A DNA stretch of 64,000 bases from Martinezella rhizogenes (GTDB lineage: Bacteria > Pseudomonadota > Alphaproteobacteria > Rhizobiales > Rhizobiaceae), in the NCBI RefSeq assembly GCF_007002745.1, contig NZ_SGNY01000010.1:124001-188000 (forward strand), in the 5' to 3' direction. Made by a program: the position numbers and the translations under genes. Shown in pieces: positions 19,108 to 27,044 of this stretch. The notes under the pieces were generated by a model. It was not told where the DNA came from. It was given only the letters and a program-made list of their open reading frames with translations, and searched no databases. How positions within the stretch are numbered: position 1 is the stretch's first letter; each line of letters begins with the position of its first letter.

Positions 19108-20976
19108 TCAGGCGCTCTTGTTCAGATCCTGACGATAGGCCTGCAACGACGCAATTTTTGCATCCGCTGCGGCTTCGCGTTCGGCGACGATCTCGGTGAG
19201 TTTTTCCGAGGCGACCGACAGATAGGTCTTTAGCTCGCTGCCGGTGAGATATTTACCGCTCAGCTTGTTCAGCTTGGACCAGCCATCCGCAAAACTGCGA
19301 CTGAACCTGTCGCAGACGATCACAACCGCATGCCATTGACCGGTTTGCCTGACGAAAAACTCATCGACGGAGCGGACGAGCTGCGCGAAGCGGTTCTTTC
19401 GAATGACCTCCAGCTCGGCGACACTTTCGATGCCGCTGATCTGGTGCTGGGCATCATCGGCGATGGCCTGCATGAAGTCGGCGAAGGTCTTGAAGAAATA
19501 CGCGACCTCCTCGATGATCTCCTTCATGCGCTTGAGGGCAGATAGGCTGACGTTCAGCGACTGGACCGCAAGCTGGATTTTATCGTCTTCAGTCTGCTTG
19601 CCTTTAAGCAGGGCGTTGATTTTCACCAGTTCGGCCGATTGGGTGCGGCGTTCCTTTTCATAGGCTTCCGCCTTGTCGATCATCTGCATCTGGATTTCGC
19701 GCAGGCTTGCCGCCTGTTGCTGTTGCTCATCGGAAAGCTTGCCAAGCCCCTGGTCCAGGGCTTTGAGCGAAGCCTGCAGGCTGGAAACAATGGTTTCCTG
19801 TTGTGCAACCTTTTCTTCTTGCGTCTTGAGTTCGTCAGAGCGGGTCTTCAGACGCTTTTCGAGTTCGGCAAGCTCAACCGCCTTGGCCGATTTCGGATCG
19901 GCGCCTGCGGCCTCTTCCGCCAGCTTCGACTTCGATTCCTCCAGCGATTTGACATCGCCCTTCAGGACGTCGCGTTTTTCCTGGCTTTTGCGCAGTTCGG
20001 CTTGCTTTTCGGAAAGCTCGGTCTGCTTGGCGGCTGCATCGCTCTTGCCGCCGCCGGTCGCCGGGTTGCGCGAGCCTCCGCCCTGTCCCTGCCCATCGGC
20101 ATCCTGCCCACCCTTGGGCTGCCCCGAAAGCGCGCCGCCGACCGAAGACGCCAGCATCGAGGCCGGACCACCAGCCACCATGGCGATGGCGGGAATAGCG
20201 CTTGAGATCATCTGCGCACCGACCCGGATGATCGACATGACAAAAGCGCGCTGCTCTGCCGTATTGGCGCGTTTCTCGTATTCGCTTGCTTTCTTTTCAA
20301 ATTCAGCGACCTGCACCTTGAGGTCGTTGACAAGCGATTCAAGCTGTTCGCGTCGTGCGCCCGCTTCGGTGATTTCCTTTTCGATCGCGGCCTTGTCGAT
20401 GAGCCGTTTGCTCAAAACGGTTTCGCTCTTGTCCGTGGTCTGCACCGTGTCCTTGATGATGACATCATAGGTGGACGCGATAACCAGAAGCTCGTTGCGA
20501 ACACCCAGCGCCCTGTCGCGGACGTTTTTGGCGAGTTTAATCAGATCATTGGAGACGAATGCCTTGACCTCGGCCTGGTCGCTTTCCTCCCGGACGTCGA
20601 GCCAGTCCGGGAACAGATCGGCGATCGCTTTGCCGATCCTGCCGGCCTCATCCATCGCGCTTCGCATGGTGCGCTCGCTTTGCTGCTGCGCCGTTATCAG
20701 CTTGTTCATGATCGCGCTGATGCGCACACGAACGTCGCCTTCCTCCTGCGGGGTGGTGTTGTAGGCGATGTAGAGCAGATCGATCGCGTTGTCGGTATCG
20801 CGCTTGGCCCGCTCGACATCGTAAGTTCCCTGGATCTTGTCGACATAGGACCGGACAAGCGCCGTATCTGACTTGGGAAGATTAAACTTCGGCAGCGAAA
20901 GGATCGTATCGACACTGGCGTCGATCTCGCTTTTGATTTTGGCTTCGCGGCTTTCAAAGGTCACAACATTATTCAT
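19108..20976 (-). CDS. Large coiled-coil protein with central hydrophobic segment (pore-forming-toxin-like architecture)
   Basis: 622 residues from the ATG at 20976 (AGGAG 7 bases upstream; an ATG two codons earlier is too close to it). No family recognised by name. Visible layout: a helical N-terminal part to ~190, a coiled coil at ~195-245, one long hydrophobic Ala/Gly/Met-rich segment at ~247-285 (FVMSIIRVGAQMISSAIPAI and on), a Gly/Gln/Asp linker at ~285-315, a long coiled coil at ~318-460, and a helical C-terminus (EEVAYFFKTFADFMQAIADD). No signal peptide. Long helices around a hydrophobic hairpin recall ClyA/Hbl/XaxA-type alpha-pore-forming toxins, but a phage-tail-like or SMC-like scaffold is also possible. 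It lies 50 bases after a secreted coiled-coil gene. Confidence 0.75.
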   Translation of the reverse strand: MNNVVTFESREAKIKSEIDASVDTILSLPKFNLPKSDTALVRSYVDKIQGTYDVERAKRDTDNAIDLLYIAYNTTPQEEGDVRVRISAIMNKLITAQQQSERTMRSAMDEAGRIGKAIADLFPDWLDVREESDQAEVKAFVSNDLIKLAKNVRDRALGVRNELLVIASTYDVIIKDTVQTTDKSETVLSKRLIDKAAIEKEITEAGARREQLESLVNDLKVQVAEFEKKASEYEKRANTAEQRAFVMSIIRVGAQMISSAIPAIAMVAGGPASMLASSVGGALSGQPKGGQDADGQGQGGGSRNPATGGGKSDAAAKQTELSEKQAELRKSQEKRDVLKGDVKSLEESKSKLAEEAAGADPKSAKAVELAELEKRLKTRSDELKTQEEKVAQQETIVSSLQASLKALDQGLGKLSDEQQQQAASLREIQMQMIDKAEAYEKERRTQSAELVKINALLKGKQTEDDKIQLAVQSLNVSLSALKRMKEIIEEVAYFFKTFADFMQAIADDAQHQISGIESVAELEVIRKNRFAQLVRSVDEFFVRQTGQWHAVVIVCDRFSRSFADGWSKLNKLSGKYLTGSELKTYLSVASEKLTEIVAEREAAADAKIASLQAYRQDLNKSA

Positions 20977-21026
20977 TTTCATGCTCCTGTTGATGTGTGG
21001 TTACGGAGAGTCATGGGATTGATCGT

Positions 21027-21926
21027 TCACGATCCGCATTGTTTCTTCGCGTCATCCGGCAGTCCGGCCTCGGTGGAGGAAATGAACTGCGGTACGTCCT
21101 TGGTCAGGCCGTCGATCTCGGCGGACAGCCGGTCGACCTGACGTATTTTCGCGTCGTCAGGATTGACCTCGCTCGCTTCCTTCAGAGCATTGGTGAAGTT
21201 GCCGACCTGAATGTTGAAGTCCTGAACCTTGACGTTGATGGTGGAAATCGCCGCTTTGAGCCTGGTGATCTGCTCTTCCAGATTTTTCACCGCGCTCTGG
21301 TTTTCCGCGTGGCTCTGCTGCGCCGCTATCAGCTGGCGGCGATTGTTTTCGAGCTGGTTGCGAACGCCCTCAAGCGCCGTCCGGGCGTTGTCCAGCCGTG
21401 GCTGTGCGATGCGGTATTCCCGCTCCGCGTCATTCATCCATCCCAGCGCCTTGACTGCGGCGTCACCGGCCTGGCAAATTCCCGGCAGGAAGAAGAGGAC
21501 GCCGCTGCATATCGTTACTCTCTTGGCCTGCTCGTCCCTTTCCCTTCGGGCTTTTTCGAACACGGCCTGACGCGCCCTGACGTTCTCGCTCTCAGACTGA
21601 ACCAGTTCTTCATAACCCTTCACGGCCGTTTCGGACTGCGCTACCTGCCGTTCCAGCTCGATCTGCAGGTACATGGCCTCTCCCAGCGACCTCTCCCGTT
21701 CGGCGCTGAGCTGCTGTTGCGCCGTCAGATGTTCCATCAGGCACACGGATCGGCGACCGAGCAGCTCCCGGCTGGCTTCCGCCTGTTCAAGTTTTGACTG
21801 GAAAGCCGCCACCTGTTCGGTGGTGAGGGCGGCCGCATTTGCAATGGCCGGCTGGCCCAGGGACGGTATATCAAACTGCATCGCGATTGCCGCAAGGCCG
21901 GCAAAAATAACATGTCGAAGTTGCAT
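21027..21926 (-). CDS. Secreted coiled-coil protein with internal hydrophobic segment
   Basis: 299 residues; the start at 21926 has a perfect AGGAGG. A signal peptide (HVIFAGLAAIAM..., cleavage near residue 33) sends it to the periplasm or outside. The rest is almost all heptad-rich helix (~35-135 and ~165-275), broken by one hydrophobic stretch at ~137-162 (VTICSGVLFFLPGICQAG) with Cys140 and Cys151 placed for a disulfide. This helix / hydrophobic / helix plan repeats that of the next gene's product at smaller size, so the two may be partners. It is the first gene of the leftward cluster, behind the AT-rich promoter gap. No named family recognised. Confidence 0.77.
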   Translation of the reverse strand: MQLRHVIFAGLAAIAMQFDIPSLGQPAIANAAALTTEQVAAFQSKLEQAEASRELLGRRSVCLMEHLTAQQQLSAERERSLGEAMYLQIELERQVAQSETAVKGYEELVQSESENVRARQAVFEKARRERDEQAKRVTICSGVLFFLPGICQAGDAAVKALGWMNDAEREYRIAQPRLDNARTALEGVRNQLENNRRQLIAAQQSHAENQSAVKNLEEQITRLKAAISTINVKVQDFNIQVGNFTNALKEASEVNPDDAKIRQVDRLSAEIDGLTKDVPQFISSTEAGLPDDAKKQCGS

Positions 21927-22241
21927 CGCTTTATCCTCCTTCTGAGAATTGTGGTGAATGGACGTGCCGCGGCCCAGCCGGCATTGCTGCCGGACGCGCC
22001 AGAAACTCGGTAGAAACATGCGGATGCCAGGCGGCTTCGGAATGCACTTTGCGTCACTCCGTCAAGACCGAAAAAACAACCATCAAAGATTGTGTTTTCG
22101 ATTGCCCAACGAAAGATATCCTGTCCGAAGCCGAATAAAATTATGCAATAAAAACAGACGATAACATTGTTATTATCGCCGCTCTCACAAACCGTTCCAA
22201 AAGGGCACATATTTCAATGCGCTCTTTAACACTCAATTTAT

Positions 22242-22263
22242 GAGAGTATTTTTTAATACCCTC
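22242..22263. promoter_or_regulatory. Inverted repeat in the divergent gap (operator or terminator candidate)
   Basis: Arms GAGAGTATT and AATACCCTC pair over 9 positions with one mismatch around the loop TTTT. It is AT-rich and centrally placed in the gap, so an operator is more likely than a terminator. Confidence 0.45.
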
Positions 22264-22276
22264 AAGGAGAGCGGCG

Positions 22277-22307
22277 CGGGAGTGCAACAAATTGCACGCA
22301 TCTCCCG
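22277..22307. promoter_or_regulatory. Nested inverted repeat upstream of the HTH gene
   Basis: An outer stem CGGGAG/CTCCCG encloses an inner repeat GTGCAA-CAAA-TTGCAC (22282-22297). It is 185 bases before the HTH gene start. As DNA the inner part is a perfect 16-base dyad suited to a dimeric regulator; as RNA it is a stable hairpin. Confidence 0.5.
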
Positions 22308-22492
22308 AACCCGGAACATTTCAGCTGTCATGCGGGCCTGAACGGCCGCAGCCGGCGAGCAAAACTCATATTTTGAAATTCGCCATAAAGTAGCGAAACT
22401 TAAGATTCCGTGGGAGAAAGGCCTCTGGAAAAGCAGTTGCGCAGGATTCAAAATCGCTCCCGCAAGGAGACCCCGTTCGGCCGCAGCCGGAC

Positions 22493-23323
22493 ATGCTTCA
22501 GGAGAGGCTGACACCCCTTGCGAACCGGATCCTGAACGATGCCGCTTTTGACGAGACTGTCATCCGTCTTTGCGGGCAGATATCGATGGTCTTCAAGCAG
22601 GAGCCACGCCTCGTTCGCGTCATCGGTGATTTCGGCGCATTCGCAACGATCCTGTGTGCCATTTGCCTGGCATCGATCCATGGCGGGCAATTTACCCTGG
22701 CTGCAGTTCAGGCGGTCGTAGTCCCTCGAGGCTGGGCCTCCAGCCGCAGGACACGGGCCTTGATCGACTGGCTGGAACTCGAAGGCGCCGCCCGGCGGCA
22801 TCAGCCCCGTGGCGACAACCGCGAACGTCCATGGTCGTTGTGTGGCTGGCTGACCATGGCCATCGAAACGCTCGCCGAGGCTTATCTTGCCGCAGCCGCG
22901 CCATGGGAGGCGCAGCCGGTTCTGGGCAGGCCGGCGAAAGATGACATCGGCGTCAACACCCTTGTCGATGGTGTCGGCTGGCTTTTGAAGCAACAGCAGG
23001 CGCTCACCCCCATATCAATGGAAACCCTGATGTTCCTGGGCCATGCCCCCGGATTTCCTCTGCTGCTGGATCTGCTGTCTGCGGCGAAAACCAGCAGATC
23101 AGATGCGTCAGATTGTGAATTTTCCCGCAAGGCGGCTGCGCGCGCCTATGGGATAAGCCGCGCCCACGTCACCGCCCTCTTGGCCAAGGCGGAACGCCTG
23201 AGCATTCTGAAGAGGAACGGATCCCGCATATGTCTGAGCGACAGGACATTGCAGAATGTACAAGGGGATATCGCCCATCAACTGGCATTCGTTGTCGTGT
23301 GGCTGGGGATTTTGAGGGACTGA
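22493..23323 (+). CDS. HTH-containing protein, probable regulator of the divergent cluster
   Basis: 276 residues; family not recognised with certainty. Near the C-terminus (~205-250) there is a readable winged-HTH-like block (FSRKAAARAYGISRAHVTALL followed by KAERLSILKRNGSRICLS). The N-terminal half has a second basic helical segment (VVVPRGWASSRRTRALIDWLELEGAARRH) that also resembles a DNA-reading helix, so the protein may hold two HTH units. The start at 22493 is the first possible start in a frame open further upstream, and its RBS is weak. Divergent placement suggests it controls the coiled-coil/protease genes. Confidence 0.68.
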   Translation: MLQERLTPLANRILNDAAFDETVIRLCGQISMVFKQEPRLVRVIGDFGAFATILCAICLASIHGGQFTLAAVQAVVVPRGWASSRRTRALIDWLELEGAARRHQPRGDNRERPWSLCGWLTMAIETLAEAYLAAAAPWEAQPVLGRPAKDDIGVNTLVDGVGWLLKQQQALTPISMETLMFLGHAPGFPLLLDLLSAAKTSRSDASDCEFSRKAAARAYGISRAHVTALLAKAERLSILKRNGSRICLSDRTLQNVQGDIAHQLAFVVVWLGILRD

Positions 23324-23407
23324 CCGCGTCAGCGCCTGCTCACCGCAATGGCACCCCTAGGAAAACCGTTGCCACCGGGTTAGAAGAGGCAACATCGGAT
23401 CCGTGAC

Positions 23408-24127
23408 ATGACCTTGCCTGAAACAACCCCTGCCGCCGTGGATGCCACAATCGAGGATCGCTCGCTGCTGATCCGCGAATCCCTGCGCAATGCCATCATC
23501 GACCGGCGGCTCGCGCCCGGAACCAAACTGTCGGAAGCCGAGGTTGGTGCACTCTTTGATGTCAGCCGCACGGTGGCGCGCGCCGCGTTGCAGATTTTGG
23601 CCTTCGAGGGGCTGGTAAAGACCGAGCGTAACCGCGGAGCCTTCGTTTCCACGCCCTCGCCGGAAGAGGCGCGCCAGATTTTCGCCTCACGCCGCCTGAT
23701 CGAGCCGGGCATCATCGCGGCGGCCGCGCAGCGCATCACGCCTGCGGATATTGTGCGGTTTGAGCATCACCTCGTCGACGAGGCACACTATATGAATGAA
23801 CGGGGTCCGGCCGCGCGCCGGGCGGAAATAAAGGCCTCGGGCGATTTCCATCTCCTGCTGGCGGCCCTGTCCGGTAACGTCATCCTCCAGCGGTTCATGG
23901 ATGAACTTGTCGCCCGCTCATCGCTGGTCGTCGCCCTTTATGGCCGCTCGGGTGTTTCGAGCTGCGGCCACAATGAACACCTTGCCATTCTCGAGCTTGT
24001 CGCAAAGGGTGACGCAAAAGGCGCGTCAGATCTCATGATCCATCACCTCGATCATATCGAGGCCGATCTCGATCTGCAGCCGAAGCAGGGTGTCAGCCTG
24101 AGAAACGCGCTGGCACCACTTTCCTGA
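23408..24127 (+). CDS. GntR-family transcriptional regulator, FCD (FadR C-terminal) subgroup
   Basis: 239 residues. The N-terminal winged HTH shows the GntR signature (IIDRRLAPGTKLSEAEVGALFDVSRTVARAALQILAFEGLV), followed by an all-helical FCD ligand domain from ~95 with the metal/carboxylate-binding pattern (FHLLLAALSGN, CGHNEHLAILELVAKGD, MIHHLDHIE). It probably controls an organic-acid or amino-acid pathway, but no target operon lies beside it: upstream is the HTH gene and downstream a convergent exonuclease. Confidence 0.88.
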   Translation: MTLPETTPAAVDATIEDRSLLIRESLRNAIIDRRLAPGTKLSEAEVGALFDVSRTVARAALQILAFEGLVKTERNRGAFVSTPSPEEARQIFASRRLIEPGIIAAAAQRITPADIVRFEHHLVDEAHYMNERGPAARRAEIKASGDFHLLLAALSGNVILQRFMDELVARSSLVVALYGRSGVSSCGHNEHLAILELVAKGDAKGASDLMIHHLDHIEADLDLQPKQGVSLRNALAPLS

Positions 24128-24179
24128 TTGCCGGCGGATATCGATGGCGGACAACGTCCGTTGCGCCAAAACGAATGCT

Positions 24180-25160
24180 CTAGTTTGCCTTGAAGCGGTC
24201 GAAGGCGGTGAGGTGCTTGACCGGGGGATCGGCCTCCCAGCGATAGATCTCGGTCCGCAGGAAATGCAGCTCCTCATCGAGCTTTTCTTCGGCCACTTCC
24301 ACCCACCAGGCTTTGGGCCGGCCATCCGAACCGTCTGACCAGCGATAGCCGCGCTTTTTCAGATGATCCTTCATGTCGAAGGGGCTGTTTTCCGCATAAA
24401 TGCGAACCCGGGAGCGCTGGCTTGCCTGGTACAGTTCTGCGAAGGGCGCTTCGTCCTGTCCCGCACGGGCGTGACCCAGCACTTCCAGAAGCGCAAAACA
24501 ATCATCGACGGCGCGATGGCCATCGTGGAAGTAACCGGATTGTCCGATGAGATAGGCAAGTTTGCTGCCCTCAAAACCCCGCGCCCGCCAGTCGATCTCG
24601 GAAACCGAACAGGCCCATGCCTTCTCGCGGAAAATCGGCGAGAAGGCCTCGCAGAACGGACGGTCAAAGCCGGCATTATGGGCGATGATCAGATCCGCCC
24701 GGGCAACAAGCGCGCTCAGGCGGTCCATGTCGATCACCTGTCCGGCGACCATCTCGTCGGTAATCCCGGTCAGGCGCGTGATCTCTTCCGGGATAGTGAC
24801 GCCGGGCTGCCGCACGCCGCCATAAACGCCGGTAACATCGCCGATCGCGCCATGATCGTCGAATGTGAAGGCGATGACGCCGATCTCGATGATTTCGTCG
24901 GTTCGATGATTGAGGCCCGTGGTTTCGGTATCGAGGATAATGCCCTGACGGGGGAACTCCGGCCGCGGTTTGTCGACGACGGTACGCGGCATGAGCCGGC
25001 GTGAAACACGGTAATTTCCGGTGGATTCAAGATATCCGGCAAGCGTCTCGTCATCCGCGACGTTCTTCTGCACCGTTTCGCGGCCGGCCGCTTTTCGCCC
25101 CCGTTCACCCTGGGGAAGCCGCGCTGCCGCGGAACCGAAAAAATCCAACTGGGAGCTCAT
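24180..25160 (-). CDS. DEDDh 3'-5' exonuclease (DnaQ/epsilon-like) with C-terminal extension
   Basis: 326 residues from 25160. The exonuclease domain (about 70-245) has all three motifs: Exo I ILDTETTGL (Asp77, Glu79), Exo II AHNAGFDRPF, and Exo III GHRAVDDC with the DEDDh-type His. An N-terminal ~65-residue extension and a C-terminal ~80-residue part (YAENSPFDMKDHLKKRGYRW, WWVEVAEEKLDEELHFL) flank it. That C-terminal block is typical of a proteobacterial DNA polymerase III epsilon-like group. It is likely a nuclease in DNA repair or turnover rather than the replicative proofreader, given its stand-alone setting. Confidence 0.85.
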   Translation of the reverse strand: MSSQLDFFGSAAARLPQGERGRKAAGRETVQKNVADDETLAGYLESTGNYRVSRRLMPRTVVDKPRPEFPRQGIILDTETTGLNHRTDEIIEIGVIAFTFDDHGAIGDVTGVYGGVRQPGVTIPEEITRLTGITDEMVAGQVIDMDRLSALVARADLIIAHNAGFDRPFCEAFSPIFREKAWACSVSEIDWRARGFEGSKLAYLIGQSGYFHDGHRAVDDCFALLEVLGHARAGQDEAPFAELYQASQRSRVRIYAENSPFDMKDHLKKRGYRWSDGSDGRPKAWWVEVAEEKLDEELHFLRTEIYRWEADPPVKHLTAFDRFKAN

Positions 25161-25377
25161 TATGCGCCTGTCCGCCATATCCGGAAATCGTGATTTAAGT
25201 AGTCCAGCATATGTGCAGAGGCTCATGGTAACAACAGCGGTTGCTTTCATCCACAGAAACTGAGCCACACAGTTTGCACCATCACGGCCGCGCCGGCTTT
25301 AACATGATTATTTAAGTTAAGTATTGAATTCGCATCTGCCACGGGGTATCGCCTGAAGTCCAATCTCCAGGTCGGTC

Positions 25378-25884
25378 ATGACGCAGCGCGACAAATTCCT
25401 TTCGGCATTCCTGAAAACCCAGTCGGATATCAAGCGATATCTGACGCGGATGACGGGCTCGCGCGAGGATGCCGAGGATCTTGCCCATGAGGCATGGATC
25501 AAGCTGGCGAGAAACAGCTCGAATGCATCCGCAGCACCAGTGCCTTATCTCAAGCGCATCGCCAGGTCGCTGGCCATCGATCACGGGCGGGGCCGCAGGC
25601 ACCGCGCCACGACCGAGCAGATCGAGGATGCCCTTTCCATTCGCGACGAGCGCCCGGGTCCGGACCAGCAGGTAATCGACCGCGACCAGATCCGGCAGCT
25701 CATGCGGGTCATCGGTGAACTTCCTGACCGACAGAGAAAGATGCTGGTCGCGGCGCGGCTGGAATTTCGTCCCTATGCCGAAATCGCGGAAGAGTTCCAT
25801 GTCTCCACCCGCACGGTGGAAATGGAGATCAATCGCGCCCTCAACTACTGCATCGAGAAAATGGGACATGAGCGGCACAGATAA
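25378..25884 (+). CDS. ECF-type sigma factor (FecI-like), second module
   Basis: 168 residues. Region 2: FLKTQSDIKRYLTRMTGSREDAEDLAHEAWIKLAR and YLKRIARSLAIDHGRGRRHR. Region 4: VIGELPDRQRKMLVAARLEFRPYAEIAEEFHVSTRTVEMEINRALNYC. The gene is followed after 86 bases by fecR and then by a heme-type receptor with an STN domain, the full surface-signalling set. The promoter lies in the 217-base divergent gap shared with the exonuclease gene (25161-25377), where about 25300-25330 is AT-rich. Confidence 0.88.
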   Translation: MTQRDKFLSAFLKTQSDIKRYLTRMTGSREDAEDLAHEAWIKLARNSSNASAAPVPYLKRIARSLAIDHGRGRRHRATTEQIEDALSIRDERPGPDQQVIDRDQIRQLMRVIGELPDRQRKMLVAARLEFRPYAEIAEEFHVSTRTVEMEINRALNYCIEKMGHERHR

Positions 25885-25970
25885 TTTTCGGATTTACCGT
25901 TTGTGATCGTTAGAGCTAATGAGGTTCATGTGAAATTCCGGCATCCAGACGGTTTTTTGATAGGGGTTGC

Positions 25971-26897
25971 GTGTTGAACGAAGGATCCGATGCGCTCAGA
26001 AGAAAGGCCACGACCTTTATTGTCAGGCTGCGCTCCGGCGCGGCCACGGTTGAGGATACGGAGGCGCTCCACCACTGGCGCAGCCTCAGCGCCGATCACG
26101 AACGCGCCTTCGTCGAGGCGTCGGCGCTCTGGCGCGATCTTGGCCCGGCTCTGGAAGCGCAGGCGCAGACCCGCGTCAAAGCCACATCCAGACGATCCTT
26201 TCTGGTGGGCGGCAGCCTTGCCGCGGGCCTTGCCGGTATTGCCGTCGCGCTGCCGGAACTCGGTTACCTCCCCTCCATCGGCGCAATGCTTGCGGATTTT
26301 TCAACTGGTGTCGGCGAGCAACAGAATGTCAGCCTGCCGGATGGATCGACCGCCTTTCTCGATGGCGGCTCCGCTCTGTCGCTGGAACGCGGCGAACGGC
26401 GGTTCGATCTCACGGCAGGTGCTGCGGTCTTCACCGTTCAGCAGGCGGCGAATATTCCTTTTGTGGTCAAAGCCGGCAATGGCCGCGTGCAGGCCTCCGG
26501 CGGCGCCTTCAGCGTCACCCATAATGCCAGCGGCGTAACCGTGGAATGCCTGTCCGGCCCGCTCAGCGTCCACTGTCTCGGCGATGCGCAGCTGCTTCCC
26601 GGAGAGGCAATCGTCTATTCGGACGCTGGCCTTGGGGAAAAATCCGCGATCGACCTCGAGACGGCATCGGCTTGGCGTGAAGGCATGCTGGTCTTCAACA
26701 ACCGTCCGCTGGAAGACATCGTCGCGAGCCTGAACCGCCACCGGCGCGGCAGGATCATCATCACCCGTCAAAGCCTGCGCTCCCTGCACGTCTCGGGCGT
26801 CTTTCAGCTCAACCGGCCGCAGGACATTATCGCCCATCTTGAAGAAACCCTGCATCTTCATGCGGTCGGCGCAGGCGGAATCCTGCTGCTTGTCTGA
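25971..26897 (+). CDS. FecR-family anti-sigma factor, second module
   Basis: 308 residues with a GTG start. Cytoplasmic N-terminus: ATTFIVRLRSGAATVEDTEALHHWR, then LSADHERAFVEASALW. A twin-Arg-containing hydrophobic segment lies at ~65-95 (SRRSFLVGGSLAAGLAGIAVAL), so membrane insertion may use the Tat route, as noted for some FecR proteins. The periplasmic FecR domain (VSLPDGSTAFLDGGSALSL, ERRFDLTAGAAVFTVQQ) and a C-terminal STN-like part (VFNNRPLEDIVASLNRHRRGRIII) follow. It should link the receptor at 27045 to the sigma factor at 25378. Confidence 0.89.
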   Translation: MLNEGSDALRRKATTFIVRLRSGAATVEDTEALHHWRSLSADHERAFVEASALWRDLGPALEAQAQTRVKATSRRSFLVGGSLAAGLAGIAVALPELGYLPSIGAMLADFSTGVGEQQNVSLPDGSTAFLDGGSALSLERGERRFDLTAGAAVFTVQQAANIPFVVKAGNGRVQASGGAFSVTHNASGVTVECLSGPLSVHCLGDAQLLPGEAIVYSDAGLGEKSAIDLETASAWREGMLVFNNRPLEDIVASLNRHRRGRIIITRQSLRSLHVSGVFQLNRPQDIIAHLEETLHLHAVGAGGILLLV

Positions 26898-27044
26898 AGC
26901 CTCTCGAACCGGAGACAGCGCTGGATTCCGGACGATCCAAAAATATTACAAAAAAACTCCACAAATCTTTTCGGGTTCATGCGCCTCGGTCGTCTTCCCT
27001 ATCAGAGGCCGCAGCAAGGCGGCGAAATGGAAGGGAATACGGGG

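Larger units (their letters stand above)
21927..22492. promoter_or_regulatory. AT-rich divergent regulatory gap of the coiled-coil/protease cluster
   Basis: 566 bases without a gene, between the leftward cluster and the rightward HTH gene. The middle (about 22060-22260) is clearly AT-rich compared with the surrounding DNA. It holds the perfect palindrome ATAACA-T-TGTTAT at 22161-22173 and two larger inverted repeats listed separately. The length and number of dyads point to a tightly controlled divergent promoter region, possibly of foreign origin. Confidence 0.6.

Noticed and set aside
22277..22307. Reading the nested hairpin as a terminator
   Set aside because: No gene runs into it from either side and no T-tract follows; an operator or leader structure fits better.
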